A stretch of 64,000 nucleotides of DNA from Conservatibacter flavescens (GCF_002795425.1 NZ_PHHA01000005.1:54490-118489); one strand, 5' to 3'; shown: positions 1-9,625, counted from the first letter of the stretch. The notes: generated from the sequence alone by a model not told the origin. Translations and numbers: made by a program.

Positions 1-344
1 GTGTATATCCTCGATGTCTGATTAGGCAATAACTCCGCTTCAATTACTAAGGTTTGGTAAGCCTGTTGATGTAAAATTTCGACAATAGTAAATGTCGCCT
101 CTTGTTTTTTGGGTAAATAGGCAATCTGCTCTGCCTGCTGCACTAACTGTAAGGCTTGCCAATGAAACCAGCATAGCACTATCCCAATCATAACAGCTGT
201 CCAATATTGTCGTGTTATCCATACAAACAATACCAAAGGCACCATCAGCCACCATGCTAATAAGCCTTCTATAGGCAATATAAGGAGCGTTCCCCCTATC
301 AGCACAATGCTTATAGCAAGCACATCTAAATTAAAATATTTCAT
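1..344 (-). CDS. comEC: ComEC/Rec2 competence DNA-uptake channel, N-terminal part (partial)
   Basis: This is the first 114 codons of a membrane protein that runs off the left edge of the window. From ATG at 342-344 the translation begins MKYFNLDVLAISIVLIGG and continues through several hydrophobic segments (about residues 6-25, 27-45 and 48-62), then a soluble stretch (EATFTIVEILHQQAYQTLV) like the oligonucleotide-binding part that follows the first helices of ComEC. ComEC/Rec2 forms the inner-membrane channel for single-stranded DNA during natural transformation. The call rests on this pattern and on the neighbours: rec2 lies next to dksA, pcnB and folK in H. influenzae as I recall. The gene is divergent from dksA. 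An uptake core ACCGCACTT sits directly upstream (351-359). I saw no convincing CRP-S competence operator in the gap. Confidence 0.8.
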   Translation of the reverse strand, partial: MKYFNLDVLAISIVLIGGTLLILPIEGLLAWWLMVPLVLFVWITRQYWTAVMIGIVLCWFHWQALQLVQQAEQIAYLPKKQEATFTIVEILHQQAYQTLVIEAELLPNQTSRIY

Positions 345-479
345 TTTTATACCGCACTTTTTACTTCACTGTGCCAATAAATCACAACGCTCACAACAAC
401 CTGTTGTTTTTTTAAACTCAATTTGGAAAATAGATCACAAAAATAAAATAAAAAATCGAAAAAATGCTAAATAATCTCC

Positions 480-524
480 AATATCATATTTTTCTATTTG
501 CTAAATAGAAAAAATTCTGATATT
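480..524. other. Strong AT-rich stem-loop in the comEC-dksA gap
   Basis: TTTTTCTATTT (489-499) pairs with AAATAGAAAAA (503-513) around a 3-base loop. An outer AATATCA (480-486) pairs with TGATATT (518-524) across a small internal loop. The whole gap 345-641 is non-coding and holds this hairpin, a second terminator-like one, and a ribosome-binding site for dksA. The function is unknown: it could belong to the leader of either divergent gene. Confidence 0.55.
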
Positions 525-528
525 TATA

Positions 529-556
529 GCCCCTTTGAAAACGGGGCGTATTTTTT
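529..556 (+). terminator. Terminator-like hairpin upstream of dksA (possible attenuator)
   Basis: GCCCC (529-533) pairs with GGGGC (543-547), extended by TT/AA after one mismatch, and is followed by TATTTTTT (549-556). It points toward dksA and lies 86 nt before its start codon. If the dksA promoter is upstream of it, it could attenuate dksA. If not, it would stop stray rightward transcription. Confidence 0.45.
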
Positions 557-641
557 GCGTTAAACCACAACTTTAGAATAGGAATGCAGTGATCAATAAG
601 GCTCCGCCTAACATGGACACGTTTTCTATCAGGAGATAAAC

Positions 642-1085
642 ATGACAACGACAAAATCTTCTTTAAGCCTTTTAGCCTTGGCCGGCGTAGAGCCTTATCA
701 AGAAAAAAAAGATGAAGAATATATGAATGAAGATCAAATACTTCATTTCAGAAAAATTCTAGAAGCCTGGCATGAACAAATCATGGGCGAAGCAGAACGC
801 ACTGTTGCACATATGCAAGATGAAGCCGCTAACTTTCCGGATCCGGCTGATCGCGCAACCCAGGAAGAAGAATTTAGTTTAGAGTTACGTAATCGTGATC
901 GTGAACGCAAACTACTCAAAAAAATCGAACGTACTCTTAAGAAATTAGAAACAGATGATTTCGGTTATTGCGATTCTTGTGGGGTTGAAATCGGCATTCG
1001 TCGCCTAGAAGCTCGCCCTACCGCAGATTTATGTATAGACTGCAAAACCTTAGCTGAAATCCGTGAAAAACAAATGGTTGGCTAA
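642..1085 (+). CDS. dksA: RNA polymerase-binding transcription factor DksA
   Basis: DksA binds the secondary channel of RNA polymerase and, with ppGpp, mediates the stringent response. The 147-residue protein has the family layout: an N-terminal helix with [13 protein letters not shown] at about 28-40, a coiled coil whose tip carries the acidic motif DPAD (67-70), and a C-terminal four-cysteine zinc finger (C110, C113, C131, C134). The C-terminal block [19 protein letters not shown] is almost invariant in gammaproteobacteria. AGGAGA a few bases upstream supports the start. It is followed by its own hairpin terminator, so it is probably a single-gene unit. The leader holds two hairpins. Confidence 0.97.
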   Translation: MTTTKSSLSLLALAGVEPYQEKKDEEYMNEDQILHFRKILEAWHEQIMGEAERTVAHMQDEAANFPDPADRATQEEEFSLELRNRDRERKLLKKIERTLKKLETDDFGYCDSCGVEIGIRRLEARPTADLCIDCKTLAEIREKQMVG

Positions 1086-1103
1086 ATATTCAACCGTGAT
1101 CAC

Positions 1104-1131
1104 ATTGAGGGCAGACCATTCTGTCCTCAAT
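1104..1131 (+). terminator. Hairpin terminator after dksA
   Basis: A 12-bp stem (ATTGAGGGCAGA with TCTGTCCTCAAT, one G-T pair) around a CCAT loop. It is followed by a pyrimidine-rich but not pure-T tract. It ends the dksA transcript. Confidence 0.7.
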
Positions 1132-1247
1132 ACTTCTCACCTTTTCCTTTCTGACGAAGCTGTTGACCCTAAATAAAAATCAGACTAAAATTCTGCCCAT
1201 ATTATCTGTATTAGGTTTAACCTTATTCTATTATTTTGGAGTGCATT

Positions 1248-2711
1248 ATTTTAACTTATATTAAAAAATGGTTTGGCAATAAAAAATCATCTAGCCACCC
1301 TGTGTCTACCCAAACGCAGCAACATCAAGACAATAACAGCAAAGTTCATTCAGAACACAAAAACACTCATCACACAAAATCTATTAAACCTCATCGTTTT
1401 GATAAGCATATTATAAAAGCGTCCACTCATGGGGTCAGCCCTCGCTTAATTAGCAAACATGCTTTAACGGTTGTTGAAAAGTTACATCGGCATGGTTATG
1501 AAGCTTATGTTGTAGGCGGATGTTTACGAGATATTTTATTGGGAAAAAAACCCAAAGACTTCGATATCGCCACAAATGCACGCCCTGATCAAATACAAAA
1601 TATTTTTCAACGCCAATGCCGCTTAGTCGGACGTCGCTTTCGTTTAGCTCATATCATGTTTGGGCGCGATATCATTGAAGTCGCCACATTTCGCGCTAAT
1701 CATGACGAAATTAAAAATAATCATCAAGCGCGCCAAAGTGCGGAAGGCATGTTACTACGTGATAATGTATACGGCACGCTAGAACAAGATGCTGCCCGAC
1801 GGGATTTTACTGTTAATGCACTCTATTATGATCCCCAACGCAATGAGTTACATGATTATTATAATGGTATTGACGATCTCAAAGCCGGTAAGCTACGTCT
1901 AATTGGTGATCCTGTTGTTCGCTATCAGGAAGATCCTGTTCGTATGTTACGCGCCATTCGTTTTATGGCAAAACTGGATATGTTTCTCGATCAAGCAAGT
2001 CGTCAACCCATTAAACAGCTTGCGCCTTTATTAAAAAATATTCCGCCAGCACGTTTATTTGATGAATCACTGAAGTTACTACAAAATGGTTATGGGGTAA
2101 AAACCTATGGATTATTACGTGAATACGGGCTATTTGACCCCCTTTTCCCTACGTTAATTCCCTATTTTACCGAAAAAGAAGACAGCTTGGCAGAACGTAT
2201 GATTTTAACTGCGCTCAACTCAACAGATGAGCGTATCGCTGATAATTTACGGATTAATCCAGCCTTTTTATTTGCTGCCTTTTTTTGGTATCCCTTACGT
2301 GAAAAAGTCGATATATTAAAAAACGAAGGTGGACTCAATAATCACGATGCTTATGCCCTTGCAGGTAACGATATTATTGCGCTGTTTTGTCGTTCTCTTG
2401 CCGCGCCACGCCGTCATACAGCTGTGATCCGCGATATTTGGTCTTTACAATTACAATTAATTAAACGTACCGGTCAATATCCAGTACGCACAATGACACA
2501 CCCCAAATTCCGCGCAGCATTCGATTTATTAGCGATGCGTGCTGAAGTTGAAGGAGGGGAAACGATTGAATTAGCAACCTGGTGGCATGAGTATCAATTA
2601 AGCAATCCTCAACAACGGGAAAATCTCGTTGATGCGCAACAAAAACGGCAACCAAAACCCCGTAAAAAATATTACCGTCGTTCAAATCAATCTCGTTCTC
2701 GCAAGAGGTAG
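1248..2711 (+). CDS. pcnB: Poly(A) polymerase I, probable AUU start
   Basis: PcnB adds poly(A) tails to RNA 3' ends and so promotes decay. The protein carries the class II nucleotidyltransferase signature (VGGCLRDILLGKKPKDFDIATNA) followed by the conserved RRFRLAHIMFG and RRDFTVNALYY blocks, and ends in a basic tail rich in R and K, as in E. coli. There is no ATG at the right place. The only in-frame TTG (1236) lies inside the Shine-Dalgarno-like TTGGAG (1236-1241). ATT at 1248, six bases after GGAG, gives I-L-T-Y-I-K-K-W, which aligns with the E. coli start M-F-T-R-V-A-N; E. coli pcnB is known to start at AUU. From there the protein is 487 residues. folK follows after 5 nt, so the two genes form an operon. 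Confidence 0.93.
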   Translation: MLTYIKKWFGNKKSSSHPVSTQTQQHQDNNSKVHSEHKNTHHTKSIKPHRFDKHIIKASTHGVSPRLISKHALTVVEKLHRHGYEAYVVGGCLRDILLGKKPKDFDIATNARPDQIQNIFQRQCRLVGRRFRLAHIMFGRDIIEVATFRANHDEIKNNHQARQSAEGMLLRDNVYGTLEQDAARRDFTVNALYYDPQRNELHDYYNGIDDLKAGKLRLIGDPVVRYQEDPVRMLRAIRFMAKLDMFLDQASRQPIKQLAPLLKNIPPARLFDESLKLLQNGYGVKTYGLLREYGLFDPLFPTLIPYFTEKEDSLAERMILTALNSTDERIADNLRINPAFLFAAFFWYPLREKVDILKNEGGLNNHDAYALAGNDIIALFCRSLAAPRRHTAVIRDIWSLQLQLIKRTGQYPVRTMTHPKFRAAFDLLAMRAEVEGGETIELATWWHEYQLSNPQQRENLVDAQQKRQPKPRKKYYRRSNQSRSRKR

Positions 2712-2716
2712 CCACA

Positions 2717-3202
2717 ATGAATTGTGTTTACATTGCTTTAGGCAGTAATTTAGATTCACCATCGGCACAATTAACGCAGGCTTTGCAACGTCTTGATCAT
2801 TTACCGATGAGCAAACTCGTAAAATACAGTTCATTTTATCGCAGCCAACCCCTTGGACCACAAGATCAGCCAGATTATATTAATGCCGTTGCCTGTTTAC
2901 ATACGGCATTGTCGCCCTTGGTACTGCTTGATGCATTACAAAATATCGAAAATGAACAAGGCCGGATTCGCGCACGCCGTTGGGGTGAGCGCACCCTCGA
3001 TCTCGATATTCTATTATATAATAATGATATTATGGATTCAGAACGTTTGACCGTGCCTCATTATGATATGTATAACCGCGAATTTGTCATTGTGCCACTC
3101 TACGAAATCGCACCTAATTTAGTGTTTCCAGATGGGAAAAAAATTGCTGATTTAATACCGCACTTCGCCCATCATACCATGCAAAAGTGCGGTGAATTTT
3201 AA
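2717..3202 (+). CDS. folK: 2-amino-4-hydroxy-6-hydroxymethyldihydropteridine pyrophosphokinase
   Basis: FolK transfers pyrophosphate from ATP to the pterin precursor in folate synthesis (cytosol). At 161 residues it has the usual length. It opens with YIALGSNL and carries the HPPK signature RWGERTLDLDILLY in the middle, then LTVPHYDMYNREFVIVPL. It lies 5 nt after pcnB, the same pairing as in E. coli and H. influenzae. Its last codons are built from two opposed uptake sequences (3157-3165 and 3185-3193), so the C-terminus IPHFAHHTMQKCGEF is partly dictated by uptake-signal DNA. Confidence 0.96.
   Translation: MNCVYIALGSNLDSPSAQLTQALQRLDHLPMSKLVKYSSFYRSQPLGPQDQPDYINAVACLHTALSPLVLLDALQNIENEQGRIRARRWGERTLDLDILLYNNDIMDSERLTVPHYDMYNREFVIVPLYEIAPNLVFPDGKKIADLIPHFAHHTMQKCGEF
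3157..3193. terminator. Inverted pair of uptake sequences at the end of folK
   Basis: ACCGCACTT (3157-3165) and AAGTGCGGT (3185-3193) can form a 9-bp stem with a 19-nt loop. It lies between the convergent pcnB-folK unit and the leftward lipoprotein gene. Paired uptake sequences acting as terminators are known in Pasteurellaceae. This one lies wholly inside the folK coding sequence. Confidence 0.6.
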
Positions 3203-3206
3203 ACCT

Positions 3207-4751
3207 TTATTTTTGACGATAGAGATCTTTACTATATATAATTTGGGTAGGATTTTGTAACTTATAGCCTCCTACACTCGGATCAATATAGACGGGCAAG
3301 CGATATTGAAAAATCGGCAAAAAGACATAATCATTTTGTACCAATTGTTCAAGCTGCTGATAAACATTCATTCGCTGCTCCGACGTGAGGTTTGCTTCAA
3401 GGCTTTGTTCTAATAATTTATCTGCAATATCATTTTGATAACCCATTTTATTATCTGGGCTACGTGAATAAAGTAGATTCAAAAATGCAGAAGGATCATT
3501 ATAATCCGCACACCAACCTGAACGAATAACCTGAAAATCGCCTTTATTTCGCTTTTCTTGTAGCTGTTGCCAGCTTACTGGTTCGGCGTTGACACGAATC
3601 ATATCTGATTGTGACCACATACGAATAATACGCTGAGCAATATTACTATGCATGCCTTGAGTATCATAGGTTAAGCGCAATTGTAATGGTTTGGTTTCAC
3701 TCACGCCTTGTTGTTGTAATAGCTGTTCTACGACAGTAGGATTCCAACTTTCTTCATTTTCTTGTTGTAAGTTATAGGGTAAAAAATGTCCATCTGCTCG
3801 CCCATTGATGCCTTCATTTTGCACAATAGCCGAAGGCGAAATGAGTGAAACTAACGCGTTTCGAACCCCTCTTTCTTTTAACATGGGATCACGAAAGTTA
3901 AACTCATAATAATAGGTGCATAGTTGGGGGAAATACTGCGTATTTTCACTGTCTTGAGAAGGAGAAAACAGTAAATCAATCTCTGTGAATAAACTATTCA
4001 AGGCCAATTTCTGATAAAAAACCTGCTCAAAATGCACCGCACTTTTTGCCCAATAGTAGGGATTTTGCTGTAATAGAATCTGAGCACCTTCCTGATGTTC
4101 GACCCTATAAGCCCCATTACTGATAAAAGCGCCCTCAGAATTATCCAAGTACTGAGGCAATAACGCAACATGGGCCAACATATCGGGTAAATATGGCACT
4201 GCTTTATCCAGCTCTATTTGTAAAGTGCGGTCATTTTTTGCTGAAATTCCAAGCTGCTCCACAGGCAATTCATGGGCAATAACCGCTTGGGCATTACGCA
4301 AATTGATAAAAGGCAAATAGGCTTTTAACGGACTATCGGATAATGCTAACTGCTGCCAACTGCGTACAAAATCATGTGCAGTTACCGCCTCACCATTTGA
4401 CCATTTTGCCTCTTGACGTAAAGTAAAAAACCATGTTTTTTTATCTGTACTTTGCCATGCTTCAGCTACGCCAGCCTGAACCTTACCTTCAGTATCCACA
4501 ATGACCAAGCCTTCAAACAAATCGCGTAAAAACTGAAATTGAGCTTGGCTCTTCGCTTGATATAAATTTGTCGTTAAATCATCGTACACACCACGTGTTA
4601 ACTTCGTTTCATTCGGTGTTGATGTATCAGCATCAAGGGTAGGTGACGGTGTATGAGGTATAGGTTGAGCCATCTCACTTTGAGGCTCACACCCTGTCAA
4701 CCCTAACCAAATGGCAGCAAATATCACCGCACTTTTCTTTTTTACTCCCAT
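3207..4751 (-). CDS. Orphan OppA/SBP_bac_5-type peptide-binding lipoprotein
   Basis: A 514-residue exported protein with a lipoprotein signal (LGLTGC, lipidated C21) and a family-5 solute-binding fold. Visible family blocks are GLVIVDTEGKVQAGVAEAW near residues 90-110, WFFTLRQEAKWSNGEAVTAHDFVRSW, the FISNGAYRV block, and a C-terminal GWCADYNDPSAFLNLL. Such proteins bind oligopeptides, haem or similar ligands for an ABC importer in the periplasm. No permease or ATPase gene is beside it, so it must share a transporter encoded elsewhere. Similar orphan OppA-like lipoproteins exist in H. influenzae. The ligand cannot be told from sequence. Three uptake cores lie inside or at the start of the gene. 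Confidence 0.85.
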   Translation of the reverse strand: MGVKKKSAVIFAAIWLGLTGCEPQSEMAQPIPHTPSPTLDADTSTPNETKLTRGVYDDLTTNLYQAKSQAQFQFLRDLFEGLVIVDTEGKVQAGVAEAWQSTDKKTWFFTLRQEAKWSNGEAVTAHDFVRSWQQLALSDSPLKAYLPFINLRNAQAVIAHELPVEQLGISAKNDRTLQIELDKAVPYLPDMLAHVALLPQYLDNSEGAFISNGAYRVEHQEGAQILLQQNPYYWAKSAVHFEQVFYQKLALNSLFTEIDLLFSPSQDSENTQYFPQLCTYYYEFNFRDPMLKERGVRNALVSLISPSAIVQNEGINGRADGHFLPYNLQQENEESWNPTVVEQLLQQQGVSETKPLQLRLTYDTQGMHSNIAQRIIRMWSQSDMIRVNAEPVSWQQLQEKRNKGDFQVIRSGWCADYNDPSAFLNLLYSRSPDNKMGYQNDIADKLLEQSLEANLTSEQRMNVYQQLEQLVQNDYVFLPIFQYRLPVYIDPSVGGYKLQNPTQIIYSKDLYRQK

Positions 4752-4863
4752 GAACAGATTAGCCTTATATTATTCGATATTTGTTTATTCTTTATCAATT
4801 ATACCAATTTCTCACAAAAACAGATAAAATTTCCTAAAATTGATGTACTCATCACGAGGCTAT

Positions 4864-5580
4864 ATGAAATTATTAATCTCAAATCAACATGGGGCTATTG
4901 TCATGGCTCTCATGCCATTTTTATATGGCATGCTCTCTACAACATTCGTTTGGCAACATATTGCGTTATTATTTGCTTGGTTCTCTCTTTATCTCATGAC
5001 CTACCCTTTTTTTAATTTATTCAAGGGACGAAACTTGGCTTTATACCAAAAATGGACATGGATATATGGTGTCGCAGCCTTTGTTTTTTCACTTCCAGCC
5101 TTATTCTATAACTGGACAATATTATATTTTTTAGTGGCAATGCTTCCTTTTGCCCTTATGCATATTTATTATACGAAAAAGAAAAATGAGCGAGCGCTTC
5201 TCAACGATTTTGCAGCCATCGCGATTTTCTCTCTAGCCGGTATGGCCGCCTATTATTTCTCTGCGCAACGCTTTGATCAACAAATTTGGCTTGTTGCTAT
5301 CTATCCTGCTCTCTTTTTTATTGGCACAACACTCTATGTCAAATCCGTGTTAAGAGAGCGTAAAAATAAGTGGTATTTACGTATTTCCCTTATTTTTCAC
5401 CTAACCTGCGTGATAGTATTAGTTGCCATATCCCAATATGGATTAGCCGCTACCTTTTTCCCTGCTCTACTGCGTGCATTTTTTATTCCACAACAAAAAC
5501 TGTCGGCAAAACAAATCGGTTTTATTGAAATTGGGATTTCATTATTATTTTTTATTATGCTGGTTTACTTTTCGGTCTAA
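4864..5580 (+). CDS. YwiC-like integral membrane protein, function unknown
   Basis: From ATG 4864 (GAGG just upstream; a TTG at 4840 and its following ATG are weaker) this gives 238 residues. It begins MKLLISNQHGAIVMALMPF, a motif I associate with the YwiC-like family (QHGAxxM near the N-terminus), and has about seven to eight hydrophobic helices with little else. Positively charged loops such as YYTKKKNERALLND and KSVLRERKNKWYLR separate them. No function is established for the family to my knowledge. It is a single gene facing the pnt operon, and a hairpin terminator follows. Confidence 0.7.
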   Translation: MKLLISNQHGAIVMALMPFLYGMLSTTFVWQHIALLFAWFSLYLMTYPFFNLFKGRNLALYQKWTWIYGVAAFVFSLPALFYNWTILYFLVAMLPFALMHIYYTKKKNERALLNDFAAIAIFSLAGMAAYYFSAQRFDQQIWLVAIYPALFFIGTTLYVKSVLRERKNKWYLRISLIFHLTCVIVLVAISQYGLAATFFPALLRAFFIPQQKLSAKQIGFIEIGISLLFFIMLVYFSV

Positions 5581-5602
5581 TCAAATTAAATTGAAAAGAT
5601 GA

Positions 5603-5627
5603 TAAAAAAGGTGGGCATTGCCCACCT
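5603..5627 (-). terminator. Terminator of pntAB
   Basis: AGGTGGGC (5609-5616) pairs with GCCCACCT (5620-5627). Read leftward it is followed by six T (5608-5603). It sits 10 nt past the pntB stop and may also serve the convergent YwiC-like gene. Confidence 0.85.
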
Positions 5628-5637
5628 GTATATTGAC

Positions 5638-7062
5638 TTACAGCGCTTTCAAAATACTGTCCACGCTCTCTTTAGCATCACCGAGTAACATCTGAGTATT
5701 CTCTTTAAAGAATAACGGATTTTGTACCCCAGCATAACCTACCCCCATAGAGCGTTTAAACACAATCACATTTTGAGCTTTCCACACTTCTAGTACAGGC
5801 ATACCTGCAATTGGGCTGCTAGGATCTTCCATTGCGGCAGGGTTAACCGTGTCATTTGCACCAATTACCAAGACCACATCCGTATCCGCAAAATCATCAT
5901 TGATTTCGTCCATTTCCAATACCACATCATACGGCACTTTTGCTTCCGCAAGTAATACATTCATATGACCCGGCAAACGTCCTGCTACTGGATGAATACC
6001 AAAACGAACATTCACACCACGCTCACGTAATTTTTGCGTAATTTCTGCAACTGGATATTGAGCTTGTGCCACAGCCATGCCATATCCAGGCGTAATAATC
6101 ACTGAGCTCGCATTTTTCAACATTTCTGCCGTTTCTTCTGCGGTTGTCTCACGGTGTTCGCCATAATCTAGATCACTTGAAGCCTGTACATCATTACCAA
6201 AACCACCCGCAATCACACTAATAAATGAGCGGTTCATCGCTTTACACATGATGTAAGATAAGATTGCCCCTGATGAACCTACCAGCGCGCCTGTTACGAT
6301 TAATAAACTATTATTAAGCATAAAGCCCGCAGCCGCAGCCGCCCAGCCTGAATAAGAGTTCAACATAGAAACCACTACCGGCATATCCGCTCCACCGATA
6401 GAAGCAACTAAGTGCCAACCAAACGCAAGGGCAATGGCCGTCATCACCAACACTGGGAAAATATTGTCAGGATTACGCATAAAAGCAATCATTAATAAAG
6501 CCGAAATCACTAATGCAGCCAAATTCAACTTATGGCGATGTGGCAACATTAAGGCTTTTGAATTAATAATCCCACGTAATTTACCAAATGCCACAACTGA
6601 ACCGGTAAATGTGACAGCACCAATAAAGATCCCTAAAAAGACCTCTGCATTATGAATATTGGCTAATACATTTTGCTCTGCCACAAAAGCGGCTTGTGCA
6701 GCTGCATCAAGATGTTCAGGTACAGCAACTGCATGATGTAGGCCATAACTGTTAAAACCCACTAATACAGCCGCAAGACCAACAAAGCTATGCAAAATGG
6801 CCACAAGCTCCGGCATTTCAGTCATTTCAACTTTTAATGCACGATGAATACCAATTGCACCACCAATTATCATCGCTAAAATAATCCAAAATGTCCCGTT
6901 TGATTCTGGGCCAAAAATAGTCGCGACTAATGCAATTGCCATACCGACAATACCGTAAAGGCAGCCAGCCTTAGCCGTTTCATGTTTAGAAAGCCCTGCT
7001 AAACTCATAATAAAAAGTAATGCAGCAATAATATACGCAGCATTAACTAGACTCATAGACAT
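5638..7062 (-). CDS. pntB: NAD(P) transhydrogenase subunit beta
   Basis: PntB is the membrane and NADP(H)-binding subunit of the proton-translocating transhydrogenase, which uses the proton gradient to make NADPH from NADH. The 474 residues hold about nine membrane helices in the first 270 and a soluble dIII domain from about 290 to the end. That domain has the NADP loop [10 protein letters not shown] and the conserved [18 protein letters not shown] and [10 protein letters not shown] blocks. It ends with the family C-terminus ([14 protein letters not shown]). It is 12 nt downstream of pntA in the same operon. Confidence 0.97.
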   Translation of the reverse strand: MSMSLVNAAYIIAALLFIMSLAGLSKHETAKAGCLYGIVGMAIALVATIFGPESNGTFWIILAMIIGGAIGIHRALKVEMTEMPELVAILHSFVGLAAVLVGFNSYGLHHAVAVPEHLDAAAQAAFVAEQNVLANIHNAEVFLGIFIGAVTFTGSVVAFGKLRGIINSKALMLPHRHKLNLAALVISALLMIAFMRNPDNIFPVLVMTAIALAFGWHLVASIGGADMPVVVSMLNSYSGWAAAAAGFMLNNSLLIVTGALVGSSGAILSYIMCKAMNRSFISVIAGGFGNDVQASSDLDYGEHRETTAEETAEMLKNASSVIITPGYGMAVAQAQYPVAEITQKLRERGVNVRFGIHPVAGRLPGHMNVLLAEAKVPYDVVLEMDEINDDFADTDVVLVIGANDTVNPAAMEDPSSPIAGMPVLEVWKAQNVIVFKRSMGVGYAGVQNPLFFKENTQMLLGDAKESVDSILKAL

Positions 7063-7074
7063 CGCTTTCTCTCC

Positions 7075-8607
7075 TTACCCTTTCTTAAACATTGCTAACA
7101 TACGCTGCGTTACTTTAAAGCCACCAAAAATATTGATGCTCGCAACTAAAATCGCAATAAATGCTAATACACTAATAAAGAAGTTATCTTTACCAATTTG
7201 GACTAATGCCCCAACAACAATAATCCCTGAAATCGCATTCGTAACCGCCATAAGTGGGGTATGTAATGCATGGCTGACATTCCAAACCACATAGTAACCA
7301 ATGACACACGATAATACGAATACGGTGAATAGAGACAAGAAAGAAGCCGGAGCCACAGACGCTAACCACAAGAAAGCTAAACCGCCTGCTGTCATTAATC
7401 CATATTTCACTTTCGGATTCACAGGTTTTTCTTCTTTTTTGACCGCACTTTCTACTTTAGGAGCGGCTTTAGGCTGGGCAGATACTTGAATTGGTGGTGC
7501 AGGCCATGTCACTTCACCCTCTTTGATTACCGTCACACCGCGTAAAACCACATCGTCAAAATCAATATTGATATTGCCGTCTTTTTCTTTACATAACAAT
7601 TTCAATAAATTCACCAAGTTTGTGCCGTAAAGTTGAGAAGACTGGGTTGGTAAACGGCTTGGCAAATCCGTATAGCCAATAATTTTGACTTGGTTATCTG
7701 TAGTGACCACTTCGCCTGCTTTGGATAATTCACAGTTACCGCCGGTTGCCGCAGCTAAATCCACAATAACTGAGCCAGGTTTCATGCTGTCTACCATTTC
7801 TTTGGTAATTAAACGCGGCGCAGGTTTGCCTGGAATTAATGCTGTGGTAATAATAATATCCACTTCTTTCGCTTGTTCAGCATAAAGCTCTAAAGCTTTA
7901 CGGTTAAATTCGTCGGACATGACTTTAGCATAGCCATCGCCACTTCCACCTTCCTCTTTAAAATCAATTTCAAGGAAAGAAGCGCCCATAGATTCCACCT
8001 GCTCTTTAACTTCAGGGCGAGAATCAAACGCACGCACAATTGCACCAAGACTATTTGCCGCACCAATTGCCGCCAAACCCGCCACCCCAGCACCGATAAT
8101 AAGCACTTTTGCTGGTGGTACTTTACCTGCTGCCGTAATTTGTCCGGTAAAAAAGCTGCCAAATTCATGAGCCGCTTCAACGACCGCACGATAACCGGCA
8201 ATATTCGCCATTGAGGATAATGCATCTAAAGCTTGAGCACGAGAAATTCGCGGAACCGCATCCATTGCCAAAACATTAATTTTTTTGGCAGACAATTTCG
8301 CCATTAATTCTGGATTTTGCGCAGGCCAAATAAAACTCACAAGGGTTGCGCCCTCTTTGATCAACGCAATTTCATCTTCTGTCGGCGCATTAACTTTGAA
8401 AATAATATCCGATTGCCACACTTCTTGAGTTGAGACGACCTGTGCGCCAGCTTGCACAAATGCCTGATCTTCAAAACTGGCTTTAAATCCTGCACCTTGT
8501 TCAACACTAACATCAAAACCTAATTTCAAAATCTGCTGAACAGTCTTAGGCGTTGCCGCCACTCGACATTCGTTATCCAGCAGTTCCTTAGGGATACCAA
8601 TTCGCAT
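7075..8607 (-). CDS. pntA: NAD(P) transhydrogenase subunit alpha
   Basis: PntA binds NAD(H) and contributes part of the membrane channel of the transhydrogenase. The 510-residue protein begins [20 protein letters not shown], the alanine dehydrogenase/PNT N-terminal signature. It has the dinucleotide loop [17 protein letters not shown] near 170-185 and the RQD-loop region, then a linker rich in A, P and K, and three or four helices at the C-terminus (from about residue 400). It is the first gene of the pntAB operon. The 245-nt gap to divergent sfsA holds its promoter and a degenerate uptake core (AGCGCGGT). Confidence 0.97.
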   Translation of the reverse strand: MRIGIPKELLDNECRVAATPKTVQQILKLGFDVSVEQGAGFKASFEDQAFVQAGAQVVSTQEVWQSDIIFKVNAPTEDEIALIKEGATLVSFIWPAQNPELMAKLSAKKINVLAMDAVPRISRAQALDALSSMANIAGYRAVVEAAHEFGSFFTGQITAAGKVPPAKVLIIGAGVAGLAAIGAANSLGAIVRAFDSRPEVKEQVESMGASFLEIDFKEEGGSGDGYAKVMSDEFNRKALELYAEQAKEVDIIITTALIPGKPAPRLITKEMVDSMKPGSVIVDLAAATGGNCELSKAGEVVTTDNQVKIIGYTDLPSRLPTQSSQLYGTNLVNLLKLLCKEKDGNINIDFDDVVLRGVTVIKEGEVTWPAPPIQVSAQPKAAPKVESAVKKEEKPVNPKVKYGLMTAGGLAFLWLASVAPASFLSLFTVFVLSCVIGYYVVWNVSHALHTPLMAVTNAISGIIVVGALVQIGKDNFFISVLAFIAILVASINIFGGFKVTQRMLAMFKKG

Positions 8608-8852
8608 AATGAGAATTCCTTATAGACTTGTTGGTGAATAATTGAGGTTTGCCCTCGTCCTAGAGAATCTAAATTAAGACCAAGTTCAATTTACCACTAA
8701 ATTTATGAAAATAAAAAAGGTATTTTCGATTAATTAAACAGTTAGCATCTTGGATCAATTTTTTGCAAAAGCGCGGTCACTTTTTGGAAAACTTTACATC
8801 ACCATATGAAATCTTCTAACATAATCGTTTTTATTTATGACAAGGAAATACT

Positions 8853-9569
8853 ATGCAACTGCCAGCATTACAATCCGCCAAATTAATTCGACGTTATAAA
8901 CGTTTTATGGCTGACGTAGAATTATCTGATCATTCTCTTCTCACTCTGCATTGTGCCAATACTGGCGCAATGACTGGTTGTGGAGAACAAGGGGATACCG
9001 TTTGGTACTCTGACTCAAAAAGTACAACACGTAAATACCCTCATTCTTGGGAACTCACGCAACTTGCCAATGGGCAGTTAGTTTGTATTAATACACAGCG
9101 CTCTAACCAGCTAACCCTTGAAGCTTTACAACAAAAAAAGATTGTAGAACTTGCCGACTATGATGATATTCAGGCAGAGGTAAAATATGGTGAAGAAAAT
9201 AGCCGCATTGATTTCTTGCTGAAAGGCCCAAATTTACCGGATTGTTATGTAGAAGTGAAATCCGTCACCTTAGTAAAAGCCAATATGGGGATGTTTCCTG
9301 ATGCGGTAACAACACGGGGACAAAAACATTTGCGCGAATTAATCGCCATGAAAAAGCAAGGCCATAGAGCAGTTATTTTTTTTGCGGGCTTACACAATGG
9401 TTTTAATCATTTTAAAGTAGCTGAATATATCGATCCTGAATATGCCAAACTCCTTACTTTAGCGCAACAAGAAGGGGTTGAAGTCTATTGTTATGGCTGT
9501 GAATTTCAATATCAAGATGGCGTACCGATTACCCTCACGTTAACACATAGCATCGAGATTCAGTCTTAA
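8853..9569 (+). CDS. sfsA: SfsA sugar fermentation stimulation protein
   Basis: A 238-residue protein matching SfsA along its length: an N-terminal OB-like part ([22 protein letters not shown]), the [10 protein letters not shown] motif, then a nuclease-like core with the (D/E)x(E)K-type segments DFLLKGP and [12 protein letters not shown], and the closing region [12 protein letters not shown]. SfsA was found as a factor that raises maltose use in E. coli. The nuclease-like core suggests nucleic-acid binding, but its biochemical role is not settled. AAGGAAA a few bases upstream supports the start. It is a single gene, convergent with uvrB. Confidence 0.95.
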   Translation: MQLPALQSAKLIRRYKRFMADVELSDHSLLTLHCANTGAMTGCGEQGDTVWYSDSKSTTRKYPHSWELTQLANGQLVCINTQRSNQLTLEALQQKKIVELADYDDIQAEVKYGEENSRIDFLLKGPNLPDCYVEVKSVTLVKANMGMFPDAVTTRGQKHLRELIAMKKQGHRAVIFFAGLHNGFNHFKVAEYIDPEYAKLLTLAQQEGVEVYCYGCEFQYQDGVPITLTLTHSIEIQS

Positions 9570-9590
9570 TGTAAATAAGTGTAAATAAAT

Positions 9591-9619
9591 TTGCATACAT
9601 TAATGATAATAATTATCAT
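9591..9619 (+). promoter_or_regulatory. Fur box overlapping a sigma70-like promoter
   Basis: TGATAATAATTATCA (9604-9618) is a perfect 7-1-7 palindrome and matches the classic Fur consensus TGATAATNATTATCA at every fixed base. It covers the -10-like TATCAT (9614-9619), which lies 17 nt after the weak -35-like TTGCAT (9591-9596). It sits between two convergent genes, so it cannot serve a protein-coding neighbour and most likely drives the short rightward RNA that ends at 9702. Confidence 0.7.
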
Positions 9620-9625
9620 CTTCAA

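Noticed and set aside
40..255. Separate 71-residue gene at the left edge
   Set aside because: A different leftward frame gives a continuous ComEC-like N-terminus with a better start; this one is a shadow.
345..480. CRP-S (Sxy-dependent) competence operator upstream of comEC
   Set aside because: Expected from the gene's biology, but no site with both half-sites close to TGCGA-N6-TCGCA was found. The nearest (TGTGATCTATTTTCCA, read leftward) matches only one half.
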